Shown: positions 34,292 to 43,568, numbered from the stretch's first letter. The stretch: 64,000 bases of DNA from PALSA-505 sp036267135 (GCA_036267135.1 DATAWQ010000054.1:1-64000); one strand, 5' to 3'. Notes: generated by a model from the letters alone, not told the origin. Program-made: numbers and translations.

Positions 34292-35119
34292 TTAGGCGTA
34301 GCTGTGGGCTTCGTCGGGGTAACGGCCGGATGCTACGTCGGCGGTGTAGCGGGTGGCGGCGTCCAGCAGGTCCTCGTGAAGGTTGGTGTAGCGCTGGACG
34401 AAACGTGGCAGCCGGCCCGTGGTCAGCCCGGCCAGGTCCGGCCAGAGCATGACCTGCGCGTCGCAGTCCGGGCCGGCCCCGATGCCGACCACCGGAATCC
34501 GCAGCGCGTCGGCCACCCGGCGGCCCAGGCTGGTCGGCACGGATTCGAGCACGACCGCGAACGCGCCCGCGCTCTGCAGGGCGAGGGCGTCGGCGAACAG
34601 TTCGTCCGCCGCGTCGCCACGGCCCTGGACCCGGCGCACCCCGCCCAGCACGTTTACGCTCTGCGGGGTCAGCCCGAGGTGCCCCATCACCGGAATGCCG
34701 GCTCCGACCAGGGTCGTGACCTGCGGCACGACCCGGCGGCCGCCTTCGAGCTTGACGGCTTGCGCGCCGCCCTCCTTCAGGTGGCGCACCGCGTTGGCCA
34801 GCGCTAGCTGGGGTCCGGCCTGGTAGCTGCCGAAGGGCAGATCCGCGACCACCAGGGCGCGCTTCGTCCCGCGCACCACCGCCGCCACCATCGTGACCAT
34901 CTGGTCCATGGTGATCGGCAGGGTGTCCGGATGGCCGAGTACCACCTCGCTGCTGGTATCCCCCACCAGCAGGGCGTGGACCCCGGCCTGGTCGAACACC
35001 GCGGCGGTGAGTGCGTCGTAACTGGTCAGCATCGACCATCGCTCGCGCCGGTCGGTCGCCGCCTGCAGGTCGTGGATCGTGATCCGGCGATCGGCGGGCC
35101 AAGCCGCTGAAGCAGACAT
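34292..35119 (-). CDS. panB: 3-methyl-2-oxobutanoate hydroxymethyltransferase
   Basis: 275 residues. First committed enzyme of pantothenate synthesis: adds a hydroxymethyl from 5,10-methylene-tetrahydrofolate to 2-oxoisovalerate, Mg-dependent. Family blocks are complete: MLTSYDALTAAVFDQAGVHALLVGDTSSEVVLGH, VVADLPFGSYQAG, AVKLEGG, GIPVMGHLGLTPQSVNVLGG, VLESVPTSLGRRVA and VVGIGAGPDCDAQVML. It stands alone, without panC or panD nearby. Length and motifs are normal. Confidence 0.95.
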   Translation of the reverse strand: MSASAAWPADRRITIHDLQAATDRRERWSMLTSYDALTAAVFDQAGVHALLVGDTSSEVVLGHPDTLPITMDQMVTMVAAVVRGTKRALVVADLPFGSYQAGPQLALANAVRHLKEGGAQAVKLEGGRRVVPQVTTLVGAGIPVMGHLGLTPQSVNVLGGVRRVQGRGDAADELFADALALQSAGAFAVVLESVPTSLGRRVADALRIPVVGIGAGPDCDAQVMLWPDLAGLTTGRLPRFVQRYTNLHEDLLDAATRYTADVASGRYPDEAHSYA

Positions 35120-35445
35120 GACGATTCCTCTCTGGTCGCCACCACCATGGTTGGCGCCATTGCCATCCTCTCCCCTGGCGGGGCAGAACGGAATGACGGA
35201 ACAGGGTGGGAGAGGGACCGTGAGAGCGCAGACAGCGATTACGGGGCCTGACGGTCAGCCGCAGGGGGGGAGGGGCGGCTGACCGTCAGGAGCATGTATC
35301 CGGTAGCCCCCGTACGAAGCGCAACCTGTGTGGGGGTGCGCCGCTCGCCCCGGTAGGCGAGCATCAGACACCTCCGCTGGCACGGCGGGCAACCTCGCGT
35401 TACTACTACCTTCAAAGTGTAAGACGCCTAAGTCCGATAGGGAGA
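35120..35445. other. Intergenic region with a strong hairpin
   Basis: Between panB and the shortened ATPase gene. Apart from the hairpin at 35247-35290 I see no gene; short frames on the minus strand may be remnants of the missing part of the ATPase gene. Confidence 0.45.
35247..35290. terminator. Perfect 16-bp hairpin, probable terminator of the whiB7 operon
   Basis: CCTGACGGTCAGCCGC pairs exactly with its complement at 35275-35290 around a G-rich 12-base loop. It lies about 155 bases past the leftward ATPase gene, so it may end that operon's transcript. Confidence 0.6.
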
Positions 35446-36924
35446 TTACGCACTCGGCCGAGTTTCCGGCAAAAGATGTCGGAGTGATGGTCCGCGGGCG
35501 GCGGACTTTCCGTTTCCGTCCTGGCAGCGGCCGCCGGCCAGGGCCGTACTGAGGTGAAGGTGACCGGCCGCACGGGCGGTGGCGGCGGTCTGGCGCAGCA
35601 CATGCGCCTGGTCCGTGCCGGTCAGACGTTCCGCCCCGGGAACGCTGGACCACAGCTCGAGAACTCTGGTCAGCATGGCGAGCTGCTCGGCGCAGGCCAG
35701 CAGCCGACATGCCTCGGCCGCCGCCTGCCAGGCACTGCTCAGCGACTGGGCCGGGTCGTGGGCGTGGTGCCAGTGATGTGCCTGTTCGAAGGCGGCCCGG
35801 CCTGGCCGGGTCAGCGTGGGGTCGGCCTGCAGCGCGGTGGCGAATCCCTGGTGCATCCTGGTGTGCTCCCCGGGCAGCAGATCGTGGTGCAGGGCCTCGC
35901 CGGTCAGGGAGTGCCGGAACGCGAACCAGTCGGGGCCGGTCTCGATCACATCGGCCGCCACCGCGGGGCGGAGCACGGCGGTCAGCGTGGCCGAGCTCAG
36001 CCCGGTCACCGCCGCGAGCAGTCTGCGCCCCGTCCGCTGGCCCCCGGCGCTCGCGGCCCGCAGCACGTCCTGCGTGTCCTCGGGCAGCCGGCCCACGGCG
36101 GCCAGCATGACGTCGCGGGGGGTCGCCCCCGGCACCCGCGCGCGGCAAGCGAGCTGCCCGACGAGCAGCGGATTGCCCGCGGCACGCCGGTACACCCCGT
36201 CCGCCAGTGAGGTGGGCGGCTGGCCGCCCAGGATGTGGCCGATCAGCTCGTAGGACTCGTCGCGGCTCAGACCGGCCATGTCGGTGCGCAGCACCCAGCC
36301 GAACCGGCCCAGCCCGGCCAGCAGGGTGGCCAGCGGATGGCACCGGTGCAGTTCGTCCGTCCGGTAGGTCGCGATGATCAGCACGCCGTCCATCGCACCC
36401 TGGTTGTCCACCAGGAAAGAGATCAGGTCGCGGCTGGACTCATCGGCCCAGTGCACGTCCTCGATGACCAGCACGAGCGGGCGCTGCCTGGCCAGACGTT
36501 CGAGCAGCGAGAGCATCTGGACGAACAGCCGGGCCCGGCTGGCCTTGGGGTCGGTGGTCACCACGGGCGGGGCCAGCTCGGGGAGAAGCCGGAGCAGTTC
36601 GCCGCCCGGTGGGAACGCCGGGGCGGCCGGGTCGGTGGCCAGGTCCCTGAGCACGTCGGTAAACGGGGCAAACGGCAGGCCGATCGGCCCGAACTCGGGG
36701 CAACGCCCGGTTAGCACTCGTGCCGTCGCCCCGGCCGTGGCCGCGAACTCGCGGACCAGCCGGGTCTTGCCGACGCCCGCGTCGCCGCCGATGAGCGCGG
36801 TGGCCGGGCTGCCATCGCGCACGGTGGCCATGGCCTGTTCGAGCCAGGCCAGTTCGGCGTGACGGCCGATCAGCGGGACGGGCTGGGCCACGCCCGGGGG
36901 GCTGGCCGATGCTACGGCGGTCAT
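35446..36924 (-). CDS. LuxR-type AAA regulator, truncated (ATPase part only)
   Basis: 492 residues; LAL/MalT-type regulators with this start are ~900-950 residues. The N-terminal AAA domain is complete: PLIGRHAELAWLEQAM, Walker A GGDAGVGKTRLVREF, Walker B LVLVIEDVHWADESS, a sensor strand, then a winged/helical region. It stops after TDQAHVLRQTAATARAAGHL; the TPR and LuxR HTH parts are missing, and the last ~40 residues look like out-of-frame sequence. Probably a 3' deletion. Its ATG is separated from the stop of the preceding 88-residue gene by one base, so it belongs to the whiB7 operon. Confidence 0.8.
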   Translation of the reverse strand: MTAVASASPPGVAQPVPLIGRHAELAWLEQAMATVRDGSPATALIGGDAGVGKTRLVREFAATAGATARVLTGRCPEFGPIGLPFAPFTDVLRDLATDPAAPAFPPGGELLRLLPELAPPVVTTDPKASRARLFVQMLSLLERLARQRPLVLVIEDVHWADESSRDLISFLVDNQGAMDGVLIIATYRTDELHRCHPLATLLAGLGRFGWVLRTDMAGLSRDESYELIGHILGGQPPTSLADGVYRRAAGNPLLVGQLACRARVPGATPRDVMLAAVGRLPEDTQDVLRAASAGGQRTGRRLLAAVTGLSSATLTAVLRPAVAADVIETGPDWFAFRHSLTGEALHHDLLPGEHTRMHQGFATALQADPTLTRPGRAAFEQAHHWHHAHDPAQSLSSAWQAAAEACRLLACAEQLAMLTRVLELWSSVPGAERLTGTDQAHVLRQTAATARAAGHLHLSTALAGGRCQDGNGKSAARGPSLRHLLPETRPSA

Positions 36925-36925
36925 G

Positions 36926-37192
36926 TCAGTGAAGGGGATGCCCGTCCAGGCGGGCCCGCGCGCTCGGCTCGTGCCGGAGCGGGCCCCTGGAACGGAACAG
37001 GAACTCAGCGTAGGTATCGGGGGCAGCGCCCGGACGGTTCATGTACGCGTCCTGGGAAAACCGCATGCTGGCGAGCCGCGACTGCTGGCGGTTGAACTCG
37101 GCCGCAGCCCCGCGCAGGCGGCGTGCCGCGCGCCGCACGGGGGCCGTGAGCCGTACCAGGGCGGCCAGGCCTCGGATGACAAGGGTCTTCAT
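36926..37192 (-). CDS. Small protein downstream of whiB7
   Basis: 88 residues from the ATG at 37190-37192, with GGAGG five bases ahead. Starts with an amphipathic Arg-rich helix (LAALVRLTAPVRRAARRLRG) and ends PDTYAEFLFRSRGPLRHEPS. Similar short proteins of unknown role are frequent in actinomycetes. Encoded 16 bases after whiB7 and one base before the ATPase gene. Confidence 0.75.
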   Translation of the reverse strand: MKTLVIRGLAALVRLTAPVRRAARRLRGAAAEFNRQQSRLASMRFSQDAYMNRPGAAPDTYAEFLFRSRGPLRHEPSARARLDGHPLH

Positions 37193-37208
37193 GGTTGCCT
37201 CCTGCCTT

Positions 37209-37502
37209 CTAGACGCCGGTGACGACTGGCTGGGAGTTGCGGGCGGTCGAGCCCTTGGGCCGGCCTCTCCCCCGCTTGCTGGCGATAACCTCACCGCGCA
37301 GAACCAGCTCGCCGCCCCAGACCCCCCAGGGTTCGGCGCGAGCCAGTGCTCCAGCCAGGCAGGCCTCGATGGCCGGGCAGCCGCGGCAAAGCTCCTTTGC
37401 GCGGGCGATGTCGGCAGGCGATTCGGCGAAGAAGAGATCCGGGTCCGTCAGGCAGGGGAACTCGATCTGCGACTTCGGGGGGCGGGTACGCATCATCACC
37501 AT
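37209..37502 (-). CDS. whiB7: WhiB7-type iron-sulfur transcription factor
   Basis: 97 residues. Four cysteines that bind a 4Fe-4S cluster are visible (PCLTDPDLFF, then ELCRGCPAIEACLAG), followed by the GVWGGE turn that contacts the principal sigma factor. The C-terminal RGRGRPKG is an AT-hook, the feature that separates WhiB7 from other WhiB proteins. WhiB7 switches on intrinsic antibiotic resistance genes in actinomycetes. A 41-codon gene ends 12 bases upstream and a small gene follows, so it sits in the middle of a tight operon. Confidence 0.88.
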   Translation of the reverse strand: MVMMRTRPPKSQIEFPCLTDPDLFFAESPADIARAKELCRGCPAIEACLAGALARAEPWGVWGGELVLRGEVIASKRGRGRPKGSTARNSQPVVTGV

Positions 37503-37514
37503 GTCGCACCCGCC

Positions 37515-37640
37515 TCAGATGCGGCTCGTCCTGCTGCGGCGGGCGCGACGTGCCAGCTTGGCACGACGCGCGTTCGCCGCAGTCCTGCGCAGGTCCTGCC
37601 CGCGGGTCGCGGCCAGCTCTTGCAACGTTGCCGGGTTCAT
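37515..37640 (-). CDS. 41-residue basic ORF upstream of whiB7
   Basis: ATG (37638-37640) preceded by GGAGGAGGG; product MNPATLQELAATRGQDLRR followed by an Arg/Ala/Lys-rich tail. It ends 12 bases before the whiB7 ATG. Known whiB7 genes are preceded by a short leader ORF that senses ribosome stalling, so this could be a leader peptide; the codable, helical sequence also fits a real small protein. Confidence 0.6.
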   Translation of the reverse strand: MNPATLQELAATRGQDLRRTAANARRAKLARRARRSRTSRI

Positions 37641-37693
37641 AACTTTCCCTCCTCCGTGTGGGTTGGTTTTCGCCCACATCTAGAGGATCGTCG

Positions 37694-37727
37694 TAAGGCC
37701 CCTGCCGCGGCATCGGGCAGATGCCTT
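37694..37727. promoter_or_regulatory. Stem-loop in the whiB7 operon leader
   Basis: TAAGGC pairs with GCCTTA and an inner CTGCC with GGCAG, about 55 bases upstream of the 41-codon ORF. Possible attenuator or 5' stabiliser; no U run follows on the minus strand. Confidence 0.35.
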
Positions 37728-37792
37728 ATCTATGGCCCGGCTTAGGTCTTAGGTCGGCCGGTCCGCGACTTAGTACCCCCGGACCTGCAGTT

Positions 37793-40585
37793 TTATCCGG
37801 TCACCGTGACCGTGGTTCCGTCCTGGCGCTGGGCCTGACCGCCGAGGCCGACGGTGGCGTACAGCACCGAACTGGCCGCCGGCGCCCAGGGCGGCGGCTG
37901 CACGGTGTAGGACACGACCGGTGACTCGCCGGGGCTGACCGTGCCGAAAACCGTGGGCCCGGCCGGGGTGACCGTCCAGCCCTGCGGGGCCCGCAGCCCG
38001 AAGGTCACGCCGTGCAGGGTCTCGTTACCCGAGGCGGTCAGCTTCACCTGGACGGTGACCGGCTGGCCTGCCTTGATGGTGTGCGGGGCGGTGACGACGG
38101 CCTGGCGGGCGGCCGGGGTCGAGGTCATGTCGAACGAGCCCTGCAGCGGCAGGCTGGCCGGCGCGGAGGAGTCGCCGACGTACACCCGGTAGGTGCCCGC
38201 GGTCTGGCTCCAGCCGCCGCCCGCCTGGTCCCACCACCAGGTGTCGCGCGGGGTCACGTCGAACGTGGCCTGTGTGGATTGCCCGGGCGCCAGCGTGACC
38301 CGCTGATAGCCGACCAACTGGCGAGGTGGCTCGCCGGTCCCGGCTGGGTCGCCCAGGTAGAGCTGGGCCACATCACTGCCTGTCCGGGTTCCTGTGTTGG
38401 TCACCGTGGCTGTGACCTGTTCGGTCGAGATCCCGCTGACCTTCGCCTGGCCGATCCGCAGATCGCTGTAGCCGAAGGTCGTGTAGGACAGGCCGTAGCC
38501 GAACGGGAACAGGGGCGGCACGTTATTCGCGTCGTACCAGCGGTAGCCGACCAGGATTCCCTCGGAGTAGTGCACCTTGCCGTTGACGCCGGGGAAGCGG
38601 GCCTTGGCCGAGGTAGGCATGCCGGACAGGCTGGCCGGGAAGGTGACCGGCAGGTGACCGCTCGGATCGACGGTGCCGAACAGCACGCTGGCCAGGGCCC
38701 GGCCGCTGGTCTGGCCGGGGTACCAGGCGTCCAGCACACCGGCCACCTGGTCCAGCCACGGCATGGCCACCGGAGCGCCTGCGTTGATCACCACCACCGT
38801 GTGCGGGTTGGCGGCCGCCACCGCCGAGATCAGCTCGTCCTGGGCGGACGGCAGGTTGAGGCCGAGCCGGTCGGCGGCCTCGGTCTCGGTGTCGTCGGAG
38901 ACCACCACCACGGCGGTGGACGCCGACTTGGCCGCGGTCACCGCCTTGGCGATCCCCGGGGCCAGCGCGGACGGCGTGGCCCAGGTGAACGCGGAGGACT
39001 GGCCGCTGATCTGCAGGTGGTAGCTGTGCCCGGCCTGCAGGTGCACCGCGACGGAGTAGGTGTGCACCGGCGGGGTGCTCGGGACGTCGAGCAGGGCCCG
39101 GTTGTCCATCTTCAGATAGGTGGGGCTGTAGCAGCCACACGAGTTGGTCAGGCCCAGCACATAAGTCCCGGTCTGCGGCGCGGTCAGCGTCCCCTGGTAG
39201 TCGCCATTGGACGGCGTGCCCGAGTAGGCCGGGGTCAGGTCGGCGGACGGGATGGCCGGGAGCGACGCGTCGGTGGGCAGGCCCTGGGTGTAGCTCACCG
39301 TGGTGCCGGTGCCCGCGGCGCGCTTGATGCCTTGCAGCGGGCTCACTGTGGCGGACGGAAGCACGTAGGCGCTGCCGCCCCCGGCGTAGGTGGGCGAGGC
39401 CGAGGCGGCCGGGCCGATGACGGCGACGTTCCCGCCGTCGGTGGCCAGCAGCGGCAGCACGGACCCGGAGTTCTTCAGCAGCGTGGTGCCGTCCTGGGCG
39501 ACCTGGTTGGACAGCGCCACGTGCGCCGGGGTGGTCACCGGGGTACTGGTGGAGCCGGTGCGCGGGTCGCTGAGCAGGTTGAACCTGAACATCTCGGCGA
39601 GCATGCGGGACACCATCGTGTTCAGCACCGTGCGGGAGATCGTGCCGTCGCGTACGGCCTGCAGCAGCGGCTGGCCGAAGTTGGAGTTGAACGGCTGTTC
39701 CTCGTCGGTGCCGTCGGTCGCGGCCGCGGTTTCGTGGATGGCGCCATAGTCGGAGGTGACGAACCCGGGGAAGCCCCACTGGTCGCGGAGTTCGGTCTGC
39801 TCCAGGTAGGGGTTCTGGCAGCTGTAGTTGCCGTTCACCACCGAGTAGGCGCACATCACCGAGGCCGCCTTGGCCTGCTGGATCGCGGCCTGGAAGGCGG
39901 GGCCGTAGATCTCGTGCAGGGCCCGGTCGCTCACGAGGACGTCGTCGAGAGCGGTGTTGCGGTTGGTCTCCTGGTTGTAGGCGTCGAAGTGCTTGACCTG
40001 ATCGAGCACCCGCTGGCTCTGCACGCCCTCGATCTCGCTGGTGGCGAGCGTCGCGTTGAGATACGGGTCCTCGGTGTAGGTCTCGAACGAGCGACCCCAG
40101 CGGGGGTCGCGGTCGATGTTCACCGTCGGGCCCAGGTTGACGCTGGCGCCCTTGCCTGCCTCTTCGGCCCCGACGACCTGGCCGTACCGCCGGGCCAGGG
40201 ACGGGTCGAAGGTGGCGGCGAGCGAGACGGCGGACGGAAGCTCGGTCACGCCGGTGAGGCCGTCACCCACGCCGATCGGGCCGTCCTCCTCACCCATGGC
40301 CGGGATGCAGAGCTTCGGCTGAGCGGCCATATAGAAGACGTAGGGCTGACTGGTGCCCTGCCCTTCCACCATGGTGATCTCGTCGGGGAGGGTCATGTGG
40401 CTCATCACCTCCGACACGCGCCGCGCGACGGATTGGTGAGTGTTAAGCCAGGGGCACTTAGCAGTGACGGCCGTGGGGGCCGTGGCCGAAGGGGTCTGAG
40501 CACCCGCTGGGGTCATGGAGAGCGTGAGCGCGGCGGCGGTGGCGACTGCCGCTACCGCCGTGCCGGTGGTAATTGATTTCCTCAC
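37793..40585 (-). CDS. Secreted glycoside hydrolase family 3 beta-glycosidase
   Basis: 930 residues, GTG with GGAGA ahead. A Sec signal peptide (AVATAAALTLSMTPAGAQ) is followed by the GH3 barrel: GEEDGPIGVGDGLTG, FDPSLARRYGQVVGAEEAGKG, NLGPTVNIDRDPRWGRSFET, VKHFDAYNQETNR and the nucleophile in GFVTSDYGA (Asp279). Then come the second domain (TTLLKNSGSVLPL), a PA14-like insert (about residues 440-550), the C-terminal GH3 part (HYSEGILVGYRWYD, FPFGYGLSYTTF), a fibronectin-like domain and a final NPCBM-associated NEW3-like domain. It probably releases glucose, xylose or arabinose from oligosaccharides. It is divergent from a secreted peptidase gene. Confidence 0.92.
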   Translation of the reverse strand: MRKSITTGTAVAAVATAAALTLSMTPAGAQTPSATAPTAVTAKCPWLNTHQSVARRVSEVMSHMTLPDEITMVEGQGTSQPYVFYMAAQPKLCIPAMGEEDGPIGVGDGLTGVTELPSAVSLAATFDPSLARRYGQVVGAEEAGKGASVNLGPTVNIDRDPRWGRSFETYTEDPYLNATLATSEIEGVQSQRVLDQVKHFDAYNQETNRNTALDDVLVSDRALHEIYGPAFQAAIQQAKAASVMCAYSVVNGNYSCQNPYLEQTELRDQWGFPGFVTSDYGAIHETAAATDGTDEEQPFNSNFGQPLLQAVRDGTISRTVLNTMVSRMLAEMFRFNLLSDPRTGSTSTPVTTPAHVALSNQVAQDGTTLLKNSGSVLPLLATDGGNVAVIGPAASASPTYAGGGSAYVLPSATVSPLQGIKRAAGTGTTVSYTQGLPTDASLPAIPSADLTPAYSGTPSNGDYQGTLTAPQTGTYVLGLTNSCGCYSPTYLKMDNRALLDVPSTPPVHTYSVAVHLQAGHSYHLQISGQSSAFTWATPSALAPGIAKAVTAAKSASTAVVVVSDDTETEAADRLGLNLPSAQDELISAVAAANPHTVVVINAGAPVAMPWLDQVAGVLDAWYPGQTSGRALASVLFGTVDPSGHLPVTFPASLSGMPTSAKARFPGVNGKVHYSEGILVGYRWYDANNVPPLFPFGYGLSYTTFGYSDLRIGQAKVSGISTEQVTATVTNTGTRTGSDVAQLYLGDPAGTGEPPRQLVGYQRVTLAPGQSTQATFDVTPRDTWWWDQAGGGWSQTAGTYRVYVGDSSAPASLPLQGSFDMTSTPAARQAVVTAPHTIKAGQPVTVQVKLTASGNETLHGVTFGLRAPQGWTVTPAGPTVFGTVSPGESPVVSYTVQPPPWAPAASSVLYATVGLGGQAQRQDGTTVTVTG

Positions 40586-40890
40586 GAAGGTCTCCTTTCC
40601 AGCGATTCATCGCCTGCCACCCTTCCCCTCGGGTTGCATGTAACTCGTTGCATTCGTAAACATTCCGTAGATATGTGGCACCGATGTTGTGAATCATGTC
40701 ACTTAAGACACTTAGTACTACTATTGCCATGAATTACTCCAGAATTTACGATCTGGATGGATCGCGGGGGTTCACGGCATTGGTCCGAGTTCCGGGGGCA
40801 TGAGTCCGGTTCCAGTCCTGGCCGTAGCCGTATCGGAACCGCGACAGGGGATACGCGGGCATCAGCCGCGTCCTAGGTCTGGGGAGACAC
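40586..40890. promoter_or_regulatory. Divergent promoter region of the GH3 and sedolisin genes
   Basis: 305 bases with a locally AT-rich part (40630-40745). Contains GTTGCAT twice with a 14-base period (40633-40639 and 40647-40653), a possible regulator site. No gene-like frame. Confidence 0.4.
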
Positions 40891-43098
40891 ATGCACGTGC
40901 GCACGCGGTTTTTAACTCTGGGGGTGGCCGGTGGCCTGGCCCTCAGCGGCACTCTGGTGGCGGCGTCGCCATCCGGGGCGCAGACGGTGGCGAGCACCGC
41001 GGCGGCGCGGGCCGTCAGCAACGCTCCGGTGGCGATAGCCAGTAGCGTTTCCGCGCGGTTGCCGCAAGGCGCCGTCAGGCTGGGGGCGATGACGCCGGCC
41101 AGGAAGCTTCATCTGAACGTGACGCTCAAGGTTCGCGACCAGGCGGCGCTCAAGGCCTTCCTGGCCGACTTGTCGAACCGGCAGTCGCCGCTGTTCCACC
41201 GGTTCCTGCAGCCCGGCCAGTTCGGCCCGAGGTTCGGTCCGACGCTGGCGGCGATCGCGGCCGTGCGGGCCGCGCTGCGGCAGGCCGGCCTGTCACCGGG
41301 GGCGGTCTCGGCCAGCCGGCTGTACATACCGGTCACCGCGTCGGCGGCGGCCATCGAGCGCGCGTTCGGCATCTCCCTGGTCCAGTACCGGATGCCGGGC
41401 GGGCGGGTGGCCTACGCCAACTCGGCCGCGCCGAGGATCGCGGGCTCGGCCGCGCAGTACGTCTCCGGCGTGCTCGGGCTCGACAACCTCTACCAGGAGC
41501 AGAGCCAGATGGTGCGGCCGTCGCCGCGCCGGCACGGGCATCAGCCGCTGGCGCGCACCAAGCCGGATGCGGTCGGGCCGCAGCCGTGTGCCGCCGCGGT
41601 GAACGCCGGCGAGGAGGACAGCGGCTACACCGCGAACCAACTGGCCGGGTACTACGGGATGTCCGCGTTCTATCCGGGCGACGAGGGCAGCGGCGTGCGG
41701 GTCGCGCTGTTCGAGCTCGAGCCCAATTCGACCAGCGACATCAGCGCGTACAAGTCGTGCTACGGCATCACGACCAGCGTCACGTACAAGAAGGTGGACG
41801 GTGGCTCCGGCACGGGCGCGGGCTCGGGTGAGGCCGCGCTGGACATCGAGGACGTCATGGGCCTGGCGCCCAAGGCCGCGCTCGACGTCTACCAGGGCCC
41901 GAACAGCAGCACCGGAAGCCTGGACACCTACAGCGCCATCGTCACCGCCGACAAGGACGCGGTCGTCTCCAGCTCGTGGGGACAGTGCGAGGCGCTGGAG
42001 ACCAGCGCCACGGTCCAGGCCGAGCAGACCGTGTTCGAGCAGGCCAACTCGCAGGGCCAGAGCGTGCTGGCCGCGACGGGCGACACCGGTTCGACCGGAT
42101 GCCTGCGGTCGGGCCAGGACAAGGCGACGGTGTCGGCGGGCGACCCGTCCGCCCAGCCCTATGTGGTCGGCGTCGGCGGCACCACGGTCACCACGTCGGG
42201 TGAGAGTGTGTGGAACGAGTCGAGCACCCAGAGCGGGGCCGGCGCCGGCGGCGTTTCGGGCTGGTGGTGCATGCCCACCTACCAGCACCAGACCGCGGTA
42301 CCCGGCCTGATCAGCGGCGACTCGGTCAAGAACTCCGGCTGTGCGGCGTCGGTGGGCAAGTATGTCCGCGAGACTCCCGACGTCACCGCGGACGCCGACC
42401 CCTTCACCGGCTACGTCATCTTCCACAGCGGAAGCTGGTCGGTGATCGGTGGGACCAGTGCCGCGGCGCCGCTGTGGGCGGCCGTCGCGGCCCTGATCGA
42501 CGACTCGCCGTTCTGCACCGACTACGCCTCCGGCGACGTGGGCGTGTATCCCGAGGGACTGTGGGGGGTGGCCGGCGCGGACGCTTCCTACATCTGGACG
42601 GGTGGCGCGGACGAGCCGGAGATCTACAAGGACATCACCGTCGGAAACAACGACTACACGCCGTCCGGGTACACCGGCGGTCTCTTCCCGGCCACAACCG
42701 GCTATGACATGGCCAGCGGTCTGGGTTCCCCGCTCGTCCCAGGGGTCGGCGCGGGGGGCAGCATCAGCATGTTCTACCCGGGCCTGGCCGCGGTGATGTG
42801 CGAGGCCTACGCCACCAAGCTGAAGACCACGAAGGTCACCGCCATCTCGCCGAAGAGCGGCAGCCCGGCCGGTGGGACCACGGTCACCATCACCGGGTCC
42901 GGGTTCCTGCCGATCGCCGGGGCGGACATGGCCGAGGTCGGCACGAAGCTCGTGGCGGCCAACTGCACCAGCACCACCAAGTGCACGATCAAGACGCCGA
43001 AGCACGCGGCCGGCGTCGTCGACATCAGGGTGACGGCCGAGGACTTCGCGCTCAGCCCGATCACCAGCGCCGACAAGTTCACCTACAAGAAGGCATAG
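40891..43098 (+). CDS. Secreted sedolisin (S53, pro-kumamolisin type) with IPT/TIG domain
   Basis: 735 residues. Signal peptide, then a pro-kumamolisin activation domain (LHLNVTLKVRDQAALKAFLA ... FHRFLQPGQFGPRFGP), a linker and the S53 peptidase. Catalytic Glu314 and Asp318 (GEAALDIED), the SSSWG region and Ser523 in GGTSAAAPLW are visible, the Ser-Glu-Asp triad of acid-active endopeptidases. The last ~90 residues form an IPT/TIG immunoglobulin-like domain (VTAISPKSGSPAGGTTVTIT). It is self-processing and secreted, probably used for protein scavenging at low pH. A terminator hairpin follows. Confidence 0.93.
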   Translation: MHVRTRFLTLGVAGGLALSGTLVAASPSGAQTVASTAAARAVSNAPVAIASSVSARLPQGAVRLGAMTPARKLHLNVTLKVRDQAALKAFLADLSNRQSPLFHRFLQPGQFGPRFGPTLAAIAAVRAALRQAGLSPGAVSASRLYIPVTASAAAIERAFGISLVQYRMPGGRVAYANSAAPRIAGSAAQYVSGVLGLDNLYQEQSQMVRPSPRRHGHQPLARTKPDAVGPQPCAAAVNAGEEDSGYTANQLAGYYGMSAFYPGDEGSGVRVALFELEPNSTSDISAYKSCYGITTSVTYKKVDGGSGTGAGSGEAALDIEDVMGLAPKAALDVYQGPNSSTGSLDTYSAIVTADKDAVVSSSWGQCEALETSATVQAEQTVFEQANSQGQSVLAATGDTGSTGCLRSGQDKATVSAGDPSAQPYVVGVGGTTVTTSGESVWNESSTQSGAGAGGVSGWWCMPTYQHQTAVPGLISGDSVKNSGCAASVGKYVRETPDVTADADPFTGYVIFHSGSWSVIGGTSAAAPLWAAVAALIDDSPFCTDYASGDVGVYPEGLWGVAGADASYIWTGGADEPEIYKDITVGNNDYTPSGYTGGLFPATTGYDMASGLGSPLVPGVGAGGSISMFYPGLAAVMCEAYATKLKTTKVTAISPKSGSPAGGTTVTITGSGFLPIAGADMAEVGTKLVAANCTSTTKCTIKTPKHAAGVVDIRVTAEDFALSPITSADKFTYKKA

Positions 43099-43107
43099 CT
43101 GCAAGCC

Positions 43108-43146
43108 CCGCCGCCGCGCAGGAGCCCCTCCCCTGCGCGGCGGCGG
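43108..43146. terminator. Terminator after the sedolisin gene
   Basis: CCGCCGCCGCGCAGG pairs perfectly with its complement at 43132-43146 around a nine-base loop, ten bases after the stop codon. Confidence 0.75.
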
Positions 43147-43218
43147 TCTGCCGGGCAGAAGGCGGCGGCTGGGCGGCGGTGTGAGGGATGTGAAACGGCG
43201 CCGAATGGGCCGGTCGGG

Positions 43219-43512
43219 TTATTCGGGTTTGGCCAGCGGCCAGCCACCGGCCGCGAGCCGGGCGCGGACCCGGGTGATGTCGAGGTCCAGCGGCTTGTCG
43301 TGCGTGACGACGCCGATCGCCTTGCGGATAGCCTCGGCCGAGGCCGGGTCCTTGCCGCGGGCCAGTTCCTCGGCGATCTCGGTGACCTCGGACTCCGTGA
43401 GCTGGCTGCCGAGCAGCGCGAACAGCGGAATGTAGTCGACCTCGGGTACGCCTTCGGGATAGCCCGCACGCAGCCAATCGAGGATCTTGTTCAGAACGGG
43501 CGGCAGTGCCAT
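43219..43512 (-). CDS. DUF3349 family protein
   Basis: 97 residues. The helix pattern LNKILDWLRAGYPEGVPEVDYIPLFALL, LTESEVTEIAEELAR and THDKPLDLDITRVRARLAAGGWPL is that of DUF3349, a small all-helical family of actinobacteria without known function. It precedes the small membrane protein and phosphate transporter genes in the same direction but 3' of them. Confidence 0.85.
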   Translation of the reverse strand: MALPPVLNKILDWLRAGYPEGVPEVDYIPLFALLGSQLTESEVTEIAEELARGKDPASAEAIRKAIGVVTHDKPLDLDITRVRARLAAGGWPLAKPE

Positions 43513-43568
43513 GGCTCAGATCCTCTCGATGTGATGGCCCGCCGGACCACAGGCGGGAGCGGAGAACA

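Noticed and set aside
38012..40576. 854-codon open frame on the plus strand
   Set aside because: Antisense to the GH3 gene, dominated by Gly/Arg/His; the minus strand has a signal peptide and full GH3 motifs.
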